Shown: positions 21,809-34,116 of the stretch, in pieces
Layout: each line of letters begins with the position of its first letter
How positions within the stretch are numbered: position 1 is the stretch's first letter
Assembly (NCBI GenBank): GCA_037903355.1
Contig: JBAJFE010000042.1
Span: 2,430,001 to 2,494,000, forward strand
Source of the DNA: Trichuris trichiura
Taxonomy: Eukaryota; Nematoda; Enoplea; Trichinellida; Trichuridae
Reading direction: 5' to 3'
Length of the DNA stretch: 64,000 nucleotides
Notes under the pieces: generated by a model
Seen by the model: only the letters and a program-made list of their open reading frames with translations
The model's database searches: none
What the model was told of the DNA's origin: nothing
Made by a program: the position numbers and the translations under genes

Positions 21809-24800
21809 TCAAGAGCTCTGGGGACTTGGCGATTGCGGGTTTGAGTCAATCGAAAGTGGGGGTGCCGTACGACGGCAGTTACCCTGTTTTGCCGCTTGCA
21901 TCGTTAGGCAATTTGGAAGTTTCTCCCCGTCTTGAGCTGCCTCTAAGTCACAATTTGCGTCACCATTTATTTCCTCTTCCTCTTCGTCTAAATCTGATTC
22001 TTCTTCGAAGTAAGGATCTTGGCGAACAAGAAGACCTATCCGTTCACCAAGCCAACGGGTCTTCTCAACCACATCATCCTGCATAAGCTTGAAGCACATG
22101 GCAATTAAGGCCATCCCAAATAGTAAATAGAGAGAGCATATAATCAACTTCTCCTGCGATCCGCTGTCCAATGACTTTCCGGGAACCATATCGCCGAATC
22201 CTGCAATTCAAAGCATCAGTTTGATGGATCAATAATCTTATGCGGCAATTCTTCAGATTAGTGACGATATCACAGTAGTTGTACCTCTGTCAACTTGGAA
22301 AGCACCTTATCGGCAAAAGTCCTAAATTGCCGTAGTTTTCAGGCGCTGAGAATTCAACAACTTTAATTTTCCTTTTGAATCCTAAACGCGGCCACATTTT
22401 TTAAAACTTTTGCAGATGGAAATACTTTACACGTTGACAGGGATGCAATCATGATATCACCGTTAAGCTGAACAATGCCAGTCCAACACCAGAAAGTTTT
22501 CAAAATTCTGCGGAAAGTTCAGATGACGTATTGTTAAATTTTCTCGTCATTAGTTGTATACTAACCAGTCGCGACTTTATCATATTAAACATTGGCAATG
22601 AATATTTGCCTTAGGTTGTTACCTATTGTTGTCAGCGTGACGAAGGAAAAATAGGCACCGTCGAACACATTCCAGTTTTCCCATACGGCAAACAGCACCG
22701 CTCCTCCAAGTATGAACAATACCACTGTCAGAATTCCAACTGATACAGGAACCTTTTCGTATCTGTATTGGTTCACCAATCTTTTGGGCACCTTGAGGGC
22801 GGATTCTTCGTAACGCCTGAAGTCCGACCGTATGTCAGCCTCGTGACTTCTTTCTGAAGTTCCGACAACCTCTTCATCGTCTGACAAATTCCAATGGACG
22901 TCAGTCTCGCCAGAATTGTTCGTTATTACTATTTTTGGCAGTTGCACAGTATTGCTCTAAATTGCTTATGTTTACTGGCAAAAAAATTCAACTTAGCAAG
23001 CTAGTCAATTACGTTCACGTTAGAGAAGTCCGTCGGTTTGCTTCTCAAGGATGAGCTTTTCTTTCCTTCCACAAAGCCTATGTCCTTTCTGTTCAAGCAG
23101 CGATACAGTGTGAGTATATATACTCACTGGGATACGTTGAACTTTGCCGCAGTGAAGTATTCAAGTTGCCCTTGCAAGGGTCTAAAAATTCTATTTTTAT
23201 AGCTGTCTAGTCCAAAAATTTTACATAACATTTTGATGAAATGCAATTTTGCATAATAAACAGTTTTATACCGACGTGTAGCATAAATATTGATAGATTG
23301 TCTGGAAAGAACTCTTCCGTTAAGTTGCTGTTTTACCACAACTGAGCTTTCAACTTTGATGAATTCAATATTCATCCGGAACGACGCCTTCATTGGGAAC
23401 ACTGAGAAAGTTAAATATGCCAAAATCTTTGGCGTTCCTACTGAATCGAATAAATGAGGATACTGACGAACCATGTTTAAGAATTTATTAAATATGGTGT
23501 AATGATCACTAACTTCAGTTTCTGGTGTACACTTAGAGCAGGGGTGGGGAACCTTTTTGGTGCCGCAGGCCATCTAGACGTTTATAAGATCGTTCGCGAG
23601 CCGTATAGCGTATTTAAACGAAAAACAGCCCGCTTTATTTGCACGTATGTTTATTAAGTCCCCCCTAACGGGATGCTTGGAACTGCTTTTCCCTGGTGAG
23701 GCAGCTCTGAGATAAAAGGCAGAATTTTGAGACAATTCTGCAACCCAGTTGTAAAGAACATAATTGCAACTGCAGAGAACGAAATAAATTTTTTGTACTT
23801 CGAAGACGTATATGACAGGCGACCGGCTCAAACCGTTGAGAACGATAGCAAGAGGAAGGCGAGAACTACGCCAGTGACTACTGAGAGCAAAAAAGCAGAA
23901 GTGCTCTAGCATGCTGGACAGTCGTTATCTCGAACAAAGCAATGGTCCACGCTACTTACGCGCGCACACACACTATAGTGGCGCCTACTGCTTGTCACCG
24001 AGAACTAACAATGTCGGTTTATCGACAGAGAGCCGTCAGCAACGCAGTCTTCCGAGCCAGCCTGACACTCCCTGCTTGTTACGCAAGGTTTATGTTCTTA
24101 CTAGGATCCACATAAAGTACGTTTATCGCTTTATGAAAAATAACTTTCTACAATCACATTTCACTGAATCTCGCATCCATGTGGGTTGCCCCAGCGCGTG
24201 GGCGGAAAATGGCCTCGCGGGCCGGACGTTCCCCACCCCTGACTTAGAGCAAGAAAATTATACACATCTTTTTTCAGAACATTAGCAGATGTGGATGAGT
24301 GATCCGCATCATTGTTTATTATTATTACTACTAAAAGTTCGAAATGGCAAGTATCCTAAGTCAACATGTGCTGAACCAGACAAGTTTTGTTCTTTTGATT
24401 CCCTTTCTTTCTGTTGTAAGTATGGTGTCATCAGTTTATCTAAACTTTTCTCATGTGTACCTATTCAACATGCAAGCATTCTAAACTTACTGCCTCTTGA
24501 TCAGACTGACCAAAATAGAAGCTCCAATGGAAAAGGTGTACAAGCGGCACGGGTTTCTCAGCCCAAAACTTTATTGTTAACGTAAACCTGCCTATCATGT
24601 CATTCACTTTCAAGAAAGCATCATATTGATTTTTCCATGGCACTAGCGCAGAAGAAAAATTTCTCCCCGATGGAGAGATATTATTTAGTAATTTAACGTG
24701 AACCAATGCTCCCATGAGAACTAAATAAACTGCTACAAGTCCATATACTTTCTTGAATCCGTTTAGTATTACACTGCTTCATAATACCATAAAACACTCT

Positions 24801-26443
24801 GATATGCCATGAATTCTAATATAAAACGTATTTCTTAACAAAATATTGAAATTTCAAAATGTAATTAAGGAAGCACCGTTAAATAAGTGCTAAAAATGCT
24901 GGGACTTTCGGAAGCCATTGGGCCCAGAGGACCTATGACGTTCGAGTCATAATGAGGGAAACAAGTCATTTCCAAAAGTGAAACATTATTTTTAAGTACA
25001 GCACGCAAACGTAAACAAAAACCGGAACCATGTTCTACCCTTGTGTAAATTGCTCGTTCTCATTTTTCTTCAGACAACGGACGCGGAAACTCATGAAGGA
25101 AATTTCTAAGCTGGGGGATATTAGGAGGATACAGAAGCGTAATAAAGGAATGCGTTCCCAGCACGATCTTGTCTAAGTTGTTTTGCGTACAGACTTGGAT
25201 TTCACTGAGTAATTCTCGTTGTTTTAATTTTTACGACATCTTTGAACACAATGCTTTTCCAAATTCACATAAAGCTGTTTCTTACATGAATAGCAGTATT
25301 TTTTTCTATTGACCTTGACAGCTTTCTGGACGCTTCTTGCCCTGATTCCAGCGATGTGATACAAATTTAATGACTTAACGTTAATGGAAACAGTTATATA
25401 TCCTTTGTCGAACTCAATACACATAGAAGCAACAATGTACGACTTGGCGTAAAACACTAAAAACAAACAACAGACGCTCTGGAAGCTATCTGCTTCTTTA
25501 GAGAAAATAAGAAACAACTGTGCACGCAGAAGACGGTGAAGTATTCAACAGATAGTAAAAGTTTCGTTAAAGAGACTAACTTACTAAATCTTGGTACAGT
25601 GTTTGTGTAACGCACGCTGATATTTGCTCTTTTCATCCATCGTTCTTGTTTTTTCATCCGACAGTAAAAGCAGCAGATACGTGAGTACACGAAAGTGAAC
25701 AAGCGCACCAAAGAATCAGCTATATTAGCCAAGCAAAGAAGCATAAGTGGAATGCCAATCATGGCGTAAAGAATAGTGATTGCTCTTCCTAACTTTGTCT
25801 TTGGACAAATATGCCCATAACCTGTACAATAGCTCAGATTTAGAAAGTCAGAGGGATTTCAGAGGTCATACCAATAGTAGTAAAAATCGTGATCGAATAA
25901 AGCAATGCACCAAAGAAAGTCCACTGATATTTGATCTGTTCATCCTCACCATCGTAACCTTCAAAATTAACTGCGTGTACAAGTTTTGTTTCGTAGTCCT
26001 TAAGCAAGCCATCAGCCAGTTCCATCCATTCCCTTGGATTTAAGACTGCTTGCTCCCTCGTGAACTTTAGAAGCTCTTTCATAATCTGTAAAAAATTAAT
26101 CAGAGGAAACATTTAGTGATGCATACAGACCAGCTCAGTGTCGTTTCTCATATGTCCCTGAACTTCTTGTTCAAGAGGAAATTCGATTGCACGAAACACA
26201 GCTGCTCCCATAACGGCATATGATGCGACCAAACTGCATAGACCAATATGGGAAAACAAAAGGCTAATGACCTAAACTTGATTGAGCCGTTAAAATATGT
26301 TCACATACTGCGTATCTACAGCAATAATAATATGACTTAGCTAAGCATGCGAATTAAGCATAGAAGTTTCGCTGCAAACAATAGTTAACCTTTAGGCAGA
26401 ACCATTTAAAACCGTTCCAACATGCATAGCAGAATTGACTCAT
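21809..26443 (-). CDS. TWK-type two-pore-domain potassium channel
   Basis: Exons on the minus strand: 26403-26443 (start), 26131-26233, 25872-26085, about 25581-25821, about 22623-22954 and 21809-22200. The protein of about 440 residues has the two-pore plan. TM1 ends in GAAVFRAIE; pore 1 ends in TTIGYG across an exon border; TM2 follows ([15 protein letters not shown]). After a cytoplasmic loop come TM3 ([15 protein letters not shown]), pore 2 with TTIGFG, and TM4 ([17 protein letters not shown]). The tail is acidic then Pro/Ser-rich. This family carries background K+ current in nerve and muscle membranes. The join between the fourth and fifth exons (2.6 kb intron holding a hAT MITE) is uncertain; an extra small exon is possible. 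Confidence 0.85.
23539..24241. mobile_element. Nonautonomous hAT element
   Basis: A 703 bp element has terminal inverted repeats CAGGGGTGGGGAACC... and ...GTTCCCCACCCCTG and a perfect 8 bp target duplication ACTTAGAG (23531-23538 and 24242-24249). The termini and 8 bp duplication are diagnostic for the hAT superfamily. It has no transposase and lies in the largest intron of the potassium-channel gene. An internal stretch of about 150 bp (23903-24060) is about three-quarters identical to 32685-32830, just upstream of the Tigger transposase. Confidence 0.92.
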
Positions 26444-28815
26444 GGCCAAGTTTTTCGATGGCTTTATCCCATGTTCTTCAACGCATTGTAGTCACCCTAT
26501 GCAGAAAAGGACGGCGCATCGCTTCAGCAAATAGGTCGCTTATGTTTCTTCATACGAAGACAGAGTGAGAGGGTTTAGCTGAGGGTGAGAAATCGATCTG
26601 AAAGGGTTAATTTAGCAGCTCAGAATAAAGAAAGAATAATCGATAACTAGAATGGAGCTGAATCCTTGTTCGGATGTGCAACTGAACAAGAGAAATTGCG
26701 CCTCAATTCAATACTTCTCATCAAACGTTCACTTGACTCAGCTAGTTTGGGAATTCTGCTGCCTCAACTGTTGAGATTGCTGTCTCAATGGTGACATCCG
26801 GGAAATGCCAATCGTCTCACTTCAATGCTATTCTACGAAATTGCGTTAGATTCCAAAGCCGCGTTCTGGCTACGAAGTTTACAGTAAAGCCGATAGACCC
26901 AACTACAAACAAGCTGCCAACGGAAAAAAACGTTCGAATCTACGAACCAAACAGACCGCTTATCTACCAATACATTGGCCTCACGCTTGTTTTGTAATTG
27001 CAAAGAAATATTAATAATGGTAGGCGGAAGAGCGAATTTTCATTGTATGCAAATTCCTATCGTCAGATATTTCGTAAACTCTCCAAGGTATTTTTTCCAG
27101 CGTATGAAGTGCTTAAAGTGTTAGTTGAGGAAAGATATTCATTTGGTGAGTCATTTGCAGGAATTCAGCCACCGCATGATTTATCACCGCAACTATAGCA
27201 TTCACTCTGCAACCATGTATACATCTAAATTTTTACGTGCAAGGAAAGCTTGTGAGGGAACAACCCCATCCTGGGAACTCTACACTCTCTCATCTCACGA
27301 ACTCAGTAATCTTCTCTTTTACTCGTAGGTTAAGCACGCATTTATATATAGTATTTTTTTGGTAGGTCATTACAGACTTATCGAATAACTTTATGGGAAA
27401 CTGACCTTGTTTTTAAGATTATACTGGCAAAGGAATTTCCAGCTATTACTCTGGCATCCGCTCAGAACAGCTAGAATGTAAGAAAGCCTATCTCATGTTA
27501 TACTACGCTTTTGTAAAGCATAGAATTAACAGGTAGTACAGAGGAAATTTAGGAAGCCGGCTCGTGCTCCACGAGCAAGCCTAGTGAAAAATGTATGGCA
27601 ATAAGTTTCAAGAAGAGAGCAGGGACGCCGAAATAAACGTTGATAGAACTATAGGTGAGACTGCAGATGTAGAACATCGATATTTTAGAAGACTTTGCAA
27701 CAGCAACTCCACTTTCATGGAATGATTGCGCGTAAGATGCTTAGTACGTGGCAGGAATTTCACTTAATAATTTTTCAGGCTAATGATAGCAAGGGAGCAG
27801 GGCGTGATTACCATTGAGAGAAAATGTACTGTGCTTGCTCTTAATTTCTCAGTTGTTAGGTATGAGCAAAAGTTCGCTCAGCGTTTTGTTAAATTAACGG
27901 ATATACAAGGATTCAGTTTTCCGTTAGAATTTATCAGGCCACTGACATACGCACCATCAGAGCAGATGACTCAGGCGACAGTAAATGCTACACAAGGCCG
28001 CAGACAAATGTATTAAGATCTGTTACCAACACGTGGCAACCCAAAAGCGCAGTCGGCTGATCAGTAAATGAATGAATGAATAAAACTGCATTGAAAATGA
28101 AAATGAATAAAATTTGCTTCTTGATCCTGCGAATCAGTAACATTCACAGAACTCCAGAATTTATTCAGAATCGATTCGTGGTTGAAATTTTGATGGCTCA
28201 ACATTCCTGCCAACAAAATGCATGATGTTTTCATGGCAAGATACCAATGAATGCAACTTTAAATGCCTATGACGAAATTTGAACTTTTCAGAAAGTTTCT
28301 AAATAATTCATCGATACTTAAGGCATCTCTGCGTTTCTCTTACCTTGCTGATTTATCTGAACCATTAAAGCTTAGCTTTTGAATCTATCAAAGTTTATAA
28401 GATGCAAAAAAGTACGGGGCAATCTGAGAAACAAAAAAACGCAATGAATATACATGTATATGAAGCACAACGGACAAGTTCGTAGCAGTTCCCTTCAAGT
28501 TCTAAATGTTCGTCGGAGGAAGTGGCAAGGCAGTACCTGAACATCAAGGAAACCTGTACCATTAAGCACTGATACATAATGAATAAATCCCATCTATTCT
28601 AATGATTACTTAAATTAGTTTATCAAAAGGGTAACTCTGCAAACATAATTTTCTGTCCGTGCTGTAGTTCATTCAGAGTAACTTACTTTTCATTGATACT
28701 TAATGTATTGACCGGAAGAATGAATAGAATATGAATATTATTATGATGAATGATTGATTTTACGTTATGATTCTTCAGTTTCAATTTTTCGCGATTTAAA
28801 TAAATAGACTTTCCC
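26444..28815. other. No gene recognised
   Basis: 5' flank of the channel gene and beyond. Short frames only. A run of ATGA/ATGAATAAA near 28066-28115 may be a decayed retroposon tail. Confidence 0.4.
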
Positions 28816-28925
28816 GTTTGGTTTCTTTTTGTACGGATTTTTCGTGTCCCGAAAGCTCCGGAGTCTTTCTGTATACATAACAAACGGGAACTATCCGTAA
28901 TAAACTTCTTCATTATGAAAACACT
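28816..28925 (+). mobile_element. Partial hammerhead-family element
   Basis: This has the family parts TTTGGTTTCTTTTTGTACGG and CGAAAGCTCCGGAGTC, followed by the right end with CCGTAATAAACTTCTTC. The CTGATGA and stem II portion is missing, so TTTCGTGTCCC runs straight into the GAAAGCTCC part. It stops at GAAAAC, before the usual terminus. Confidence 0.75.
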
Positions 28926-28965
28926 AATTGATATTAGTAACTACGGGCAATTTCGTGTCTATTTG

Positions 28966-29098
28966 TAGTGTACACGAGAAATCGCGCATGTTGTTTACAA
29001 AGGATTCTATATTTTGTACAGGGGACTTGACTTTACGCGGAATTTGTTATACGCGGAAAGTCCTGGAACCAAAAACCGCGGATAAAGAGGGCCTACTG
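28966..29098. mobile_element. Tigger-type end fragment
   Basis: The right boundary AACCGCGGATAAAGAGGGCCTACTG followed by TA is the complement of a Tigger-like terminal repeat, shared with 34782, 39396 and 60757. The left side has decayed TTTACGCGGAATTTGTTATACGCGG repeats of the same subterminal type. No opposite end was found. Confidence 0.65.
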
Positions 29099-29384
29099 TA
29101 TATGAGAAACGTTTTCCCCACAGAACTTTGGGCAACACCTACATTATGACGTCCCGGCTACCCCGTCCTCCCTTCCAGCTAATCAACGCGCCCGAAATCG
29201 ACTAATCAGAATTGGGGGGGGGGCTAAATGCTCAGAAACGTTCACACAGGGGCCATGGCGGCTCTGACCTTGAGAAATACCGTTTTAAGTGATCACATTT
29301 TAGCAGTTGGAATTATAGTTTAAGTCTGCCGGTGCAACGGCGAGATGACAAGTAAGCGTTCCGAATATTGCCACGGGAAAGTCT

Positions 29385-29620
29385 ATAGTGTCTTCGTACG
29401 GGACCAAATAATTTCATTGTTTGGTTTCTTTTTGTACGGATTTTTCGTGTCCCCTTGTTGAATCTTAATCACATCAACAACTTAAGACCGCTGATGACGG
29501 GTCTCGAATGACCCGAAAGCTCAGGAGTCTTTCTATATACATAACAAACGGGAACTATCCGTAATAAACTTCTTCATTATGAAAACATATGGTCCCGTAC
29601 CAAGAAACCACGTTTTCAAT
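29385..29620 (+). mobile_element. Hammerhead-family element, single orientation
   Basis: This is a copy that is not a palindrome: it starts with TAGTGTCTTCGTACGGGACC (same start as the 43.9 kb element), then TTTGGTTTCTTTTTGTACGG. The module follows at 29491-29518 (CTGATGA, C, GGGTC, loop, GACCC, GAAA), then GCTCAGGAG and the right terminus GTACCAAGAAACCACG at about 29617. It shows the linear unit from which the foldback copies are built. The small inverted match ACTAATTGATATT (about 28925) with AATATCAATTAGT (about 29621) brackets this whole cluster. Confidence 0.75.
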
Positions 29621-30702
29621 ATCAATTAGTGTTAAATAAATACTTTAGTGAAGAACATATTAAGGAAAATAATGACATTCAACTATCCAAAAATATATTG
29701 GAATGCGAATTACTTTCAGAATACACTTTTTCAGCTGTAAGCGAAATATACAGGCTTTTATTGTTACGGTACCGCCCCGTTATTTCAGTACAAACAAGGT
29801 TAGTACGAAGCTACGGACAACATCGTAACAATAAAGACTGCACACTCTGCATGAACTACTACAGTCCCGTACAAAGAAACTGTTTCAACGACGTAAGCGA
29901 AAAGTAAAATCGGTGAACCTCAACTGGCACCATTGATTCCAGTTCGTCTTTAACAACAATCGTTGCTTGCGCCTTCACATCAGCTATGTTATCTTTTACT
30001 TGAATGTTGGCCAGGTAGAAGATTTTTCAGGCGGTATGACCTTTTCCGCTGAGTGGCAGAGTCCATGCTGATGATAAGTCACTGGTGATCTGAAGGGCCT
30101 ATGTTGAAAGTTGCATCAACAGAAGGTTAAAAAAATCTAGTTGCAAAGAAAATAAAAAAAAGTTAAGTTTTCTGAATCTCCACATCTCAGGGAACTGTGG
30201 CAATGATACTGTCTGCTCATGCTCAACCCATACTCAAGCATCGTAGACGTGATTGTTGTGTAATGAGTATGACTCTTTCGCAAGCGCTTATGTCGCGCCC
30301 CTGTATGTCATCTTACTGTCAGTTGATGGGTGACTCGCATACTTCTCGCAAGTATTCGCTCGAATAAACGTTCCCAGGTTGCGACAGGTCCGCATGTACC
30401 TCACAAACATGACAGTGACTGCATAATGTAAGGCGCTGACAAAGTAGCACTTCATTTCCTCAATCACGTTAGCATAATTTCGTTTAATGAAGCAATACGG
30501 TTCGAAAAAGATATTTGAAATATCAGTGAGAATACAGCAAAATTATAAATGGAGAAAAGAGGAGTTCGTTCAAAGGCACTGTGTGAGCGATTGAAATTCT
30601 TTGAAAAGAAGCGAACTGTCTGGCTGCACGTCAGACGGATCGTTAGCAGCGGGAACCTCACCCAGTGAGGAACTGCTTTTGTGACTTCTTTCAATGTATA
30701 CT
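29621..30702. other. No gene recognised
   Basis: Probably 3' flank or untranslated part of the Tigger element that follows on the minus strand; its left terminal repeat was not found. Confidence 0.4.
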
Positions 30703-32429
30703 CTAATGCAGCGGAACCTTCTCAATGTCTATACAGTTGGAACATGAAGGCGTATCACGTTCAGAACTCAGGTTTGAAGACTCCTGAGCTACGGATGTGC
30801 TAGGGAAAAATATCATTATACGTAATTGTTTCTGCTTTTTCTTCTCATCATCAAATAAGTCCTGAAGTGGCTTTAAGGATGCCGTTATACCTCGGGTGAC
30901 GCTGAGTGCACGTTCTATTGATGGGTCATATTCGAGAATCTTGTCCTTTAAAACTTGCGCCTGCTGAAAAACATCTGCAATTTTTTCAAATGACCTGGCG
31001 GGCAGCTGTGTAGGCGCTGAATCTTCTAAGTCATCATCGTCGCTTGAAGATCTGGTCATTTCTTCAAGTTCCTTGTTCGACAGAACTTCTCTATAATCTT
31101 CTAGATGCTCTCTGATGTCACTTTCAGCCATCTCAGAGAATCCTTCCCCACCGATTTCTCTCGCAATGTTCTGAATATTTGTGACTTCGTCAATGGAAGG
31201 GAAACCTCTAAAGTCGCTAACTGCAGCATTCCATAATGGCTTCCAGCATGTATTTAAGGTCCCTGGCCTTATGGCCTGCACAGCCTCTGCAATAAGCACG
31301 ATTGCATCTGCAATTGTGAAACTCCTCCATAGGTCTGAAGCGCTGAGCTGCGGATTGGCATCAAGGGCGTCACGAATCTTCCCAAAATTGTGGCGCATGT
31401 AAACCGCCTTAACACACTTTGTGATGCCTTGATCAAGAGGCTGCAATAGCGGCGTCGAATTGGGAGGCAAAAACATTACTTCCACGTTCTCATCAGCAAA
31501 GCGGACAGATTGTGGATGTCCAGGGCATTATCTATAATGAGCAGGATTTTAAAGGATAGCCCCTTGTGTCTCAGGTATGTCTTCCTTTCAGGAATAAAGC
31601 ATTGATGGAACCACTCCAAGAACAAAATGGCAGTCATCCAAGCCTTCCTATTGTATTGCCAGAACACTGACAAGCTGTTTTTATTCTTGTTCTTTAAGGG
31701 TAGTGGCGTGCATGCTCGGTAGATGACTCCTGGTTTAATCATGTGTCCCGCCACATTTCCACACAACACTAGAGTAAGGCGATCTTTTAGAGGTTTAAAT
31801 CCAGTAGCCTGTCTCACCTCCTTATGGATGTAAGTGCGATTCGACATCTTCTTCCAGAACAAGGCAGTCTCATCACAATTGAACACTTGCTCTGGAAGGT
31901 AGCCCTTTTCATCAATCACTGCTTTGAACTCTTCAGGGAAAGCTAATGTAGACTCAACGTCAGCTGACGCAGCTTCTCCGGTGACTCTTATGTTTTTGAG
32001 ATTGTAACGCTTTAAGTAGCCCGCTAGCCATCCCTTACTTGCCATAAATTCCTTCCTCTCGCGTGCGTTTCCCATCGGACGGAAATGATCATAGAGGCTG
32101 AGCGCTTTTTCACGTATCATTTTGCCATCAATCGGAACGTGCTTCTGTGACATGTCCTCTATCCACAAACTTAATGCTTTCTCTGCCTTCGAAAGCACTT
32201 TATCGCGAACGACGGATACCCTCTTTACTATCGTTGGGGCAGCACATGCGCTTTGGCGAATTTGAGCTTGTCTCTGCTTTATGGAGCGTATGCTGGATTC
32301 GTTCTTTCCAACTCTACGACCCACTTCAGCACATGACATGCCACTATTCAAAAAATCCAAGATCTTTATTTTCTCATAGAGAGAGCACTTCACGGTTCCT
32401 CTTTGGGGGTGAAGAATGTTTTCGACCAC
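30703..32429 (-). pseudogene. Tigger/pogo transposase with one frameshift
   Basis: Two long overlapping frames on the minus strand (32429-31476, then 31485-30703) together span a full DDE transposase of the CENP-B/jerky/Tigger type. In order: an N-terminal psq-type helix-turn-helix (SLYEKIKILDFLNSGMS), a CENP-B-type DNA-binding domain, the DDE domain with first aspartate in FNCDETALFW, second in LLIIDNA, and third in LLQPLDQGI, and an acidic tail. The catalytic triad is intact, but one base is missing in the run just after the second aspartate (about 31521-31525), which shifts the frame. It may be recently inactivated. The acidic tail is the same region preserved in the remnant at 60402-60632. 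Terminal repeats were not identified around this copy. Confidence 0.88.
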
Positions 32430-32559
32430 TCACGTGCCTGCTGTCAGTCATCTCCTACAAATAACGAGTGAAAATGAGCAAATGAGTTAATTTTGCTATT
32501 GGTGATTGTAGTAAACTCAGTTGACAAACCCGCACAGGAAAGGCTACAAAACACTTTAT

Positions 32560-32830
32560 TCTCGACACGACAACTGCGACAACGCAAATGACCAGCAGCC
32601 AGTACAAACGAACAGCGCACTAGCAAGCAGAAATCACAACGATTCAGCGACGCCGAGAGCAAACCAATAAAAGAAGCGTGTTCTAGCAAGCTTGGCAGTC
32701 CTTATCTCGAACAACGCAATCCCCAATGCTACTGACGCGCGCATACACACTATCCTGCCGCCTGCTGCTTGTCACCGACGACTGACAACGCCGGTTTATC
32801 CAGCAGGGATCGTCGCTTTCACCGCCCGTC
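32560..32830. repeat. Segment shared with the hAT MITE
   Basis: About 150 bp (32685-32830) aligns with 23903-24060 inside the hAT MITE, with shared landmarks TTATCTCGAACAA, GCGCGCA and CTGCTTGTCACCGA. Weaker similarity extends left. No hAT ends are seen here, so it is either a truncated hAT copy or sequence captured by one of the two elements. Confidence 0.6.
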
Positions 32831-34116
32831 GTGCAGGAAACAGTTCCTGCAATTTCCGTCGCAATCGAGGGCGAAAGTTAAGGCACTTGTTCACAAAGGG
32901 CTACGCTTCATGCAGTCTCTTAATTAAACACGGTGAACAATGAAGAGCGAATATTAGAACGACGTTCGAACAAGTCATCTGTGTGACCCAGGTTCATAAT
33001 CACGAACAGAATGAAGAACTAAGACAGAGTTCGTATTTTTGTGCCTTTCTTAGGACTGGTAGGTGTTGTGGGGAAGAACAACATCCCTTTACTAAGCGCA
33101 CTGAATAGCGAACGAAGGAAAACCCAGCCAGCTATAGCAAAGAGAAAAAGAGCGCGAGCACCTGGGCATTGAACAGCGTCACACAGCTGGCAGTCCGCCA
33201 AATGTGAGTCATCCTAACACGCGTAGTCGATATGCTCATATTGACGTGCCAGTTTACATTCCTCAACAGTACGTTACAATTGTAATGTGGGGTCTGTCGA
33301 TTTGCTCAGACAAACCGAAGGCACCCAGTTGCACAACACTTTCCATATTCATAATTAATTTTGAAGCCTCCGTCCCAGTTAATAGAAGGATTATGGCGTA
33401 CCAAAGCGCCTCTAGTTTTTCATATGGTAACATGCTCCCGTGACATATGATCTTCATTGGGAGGATAAGAGAACATTCAGACAAAGATGCAGAGGCATCA
33501 AGCTCGGATGAAGCATGAGCTGTTCTGATCAGTAAAACCCTTTACCCTTTCATCCGTATCTTGCTCATAAAGACAGCTACGCGCGACCAGATTCGCGTGT
33601 GTTTAATTAACTTCTGCTAGCTGCAGAACCAGAAACGTACCGAAAGCTTTGAGACAATCATCTTCTACTGTCACCTAAGCATAAAATTCGTCTCTCAGCG
33701 TTCTCAATCTTCAACAATTAAAACCCAGGTCGTTTAGCAGCTGTCAATATTGAGCAACGACTATCTTGGATGAACATAATGGGGTGACGGTTCTGACATC
33801 GATTTGCACTTTTCACTAATAGAAATGGTTAAACTATGGTGTAAAAAATGCATTTTTTTGTACTTAAAATTATTGCACACCAAACGACATTTCAACTTCA
33901 GTAGACTAAGCTGTGCTGTTACCCTAACGGACCTCCTAATCCATCAAACAGGCAATAGCTCAAGTAAATTTAAAATTTTGCTGCATTAAGCAATCTTACA
34001 ATGTTTCTTCAGAAAATGTATGCAGCCTTTCTGGGATAGTCAATATTCAAACTTAACTGCTTCTTTGGATAAGGAAGTTTTTGAAAATTAGATGCTTTGT
34101 AACGGGATGATGTTTC
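32831..34116. other. No gene recognised
   Basis: Short frames only; no repeats noticed. Confidence 0.45.

Noticed and set aside
21733..22086. 117-codon plus-strand frame
   Set aside because: Exact antisense shadow of the last exon of the potassium channel.
31181..32464. Plus-strand frames of 73 and 105 codons
   Set aside because: Antisense shadows of the Tigger transposase.
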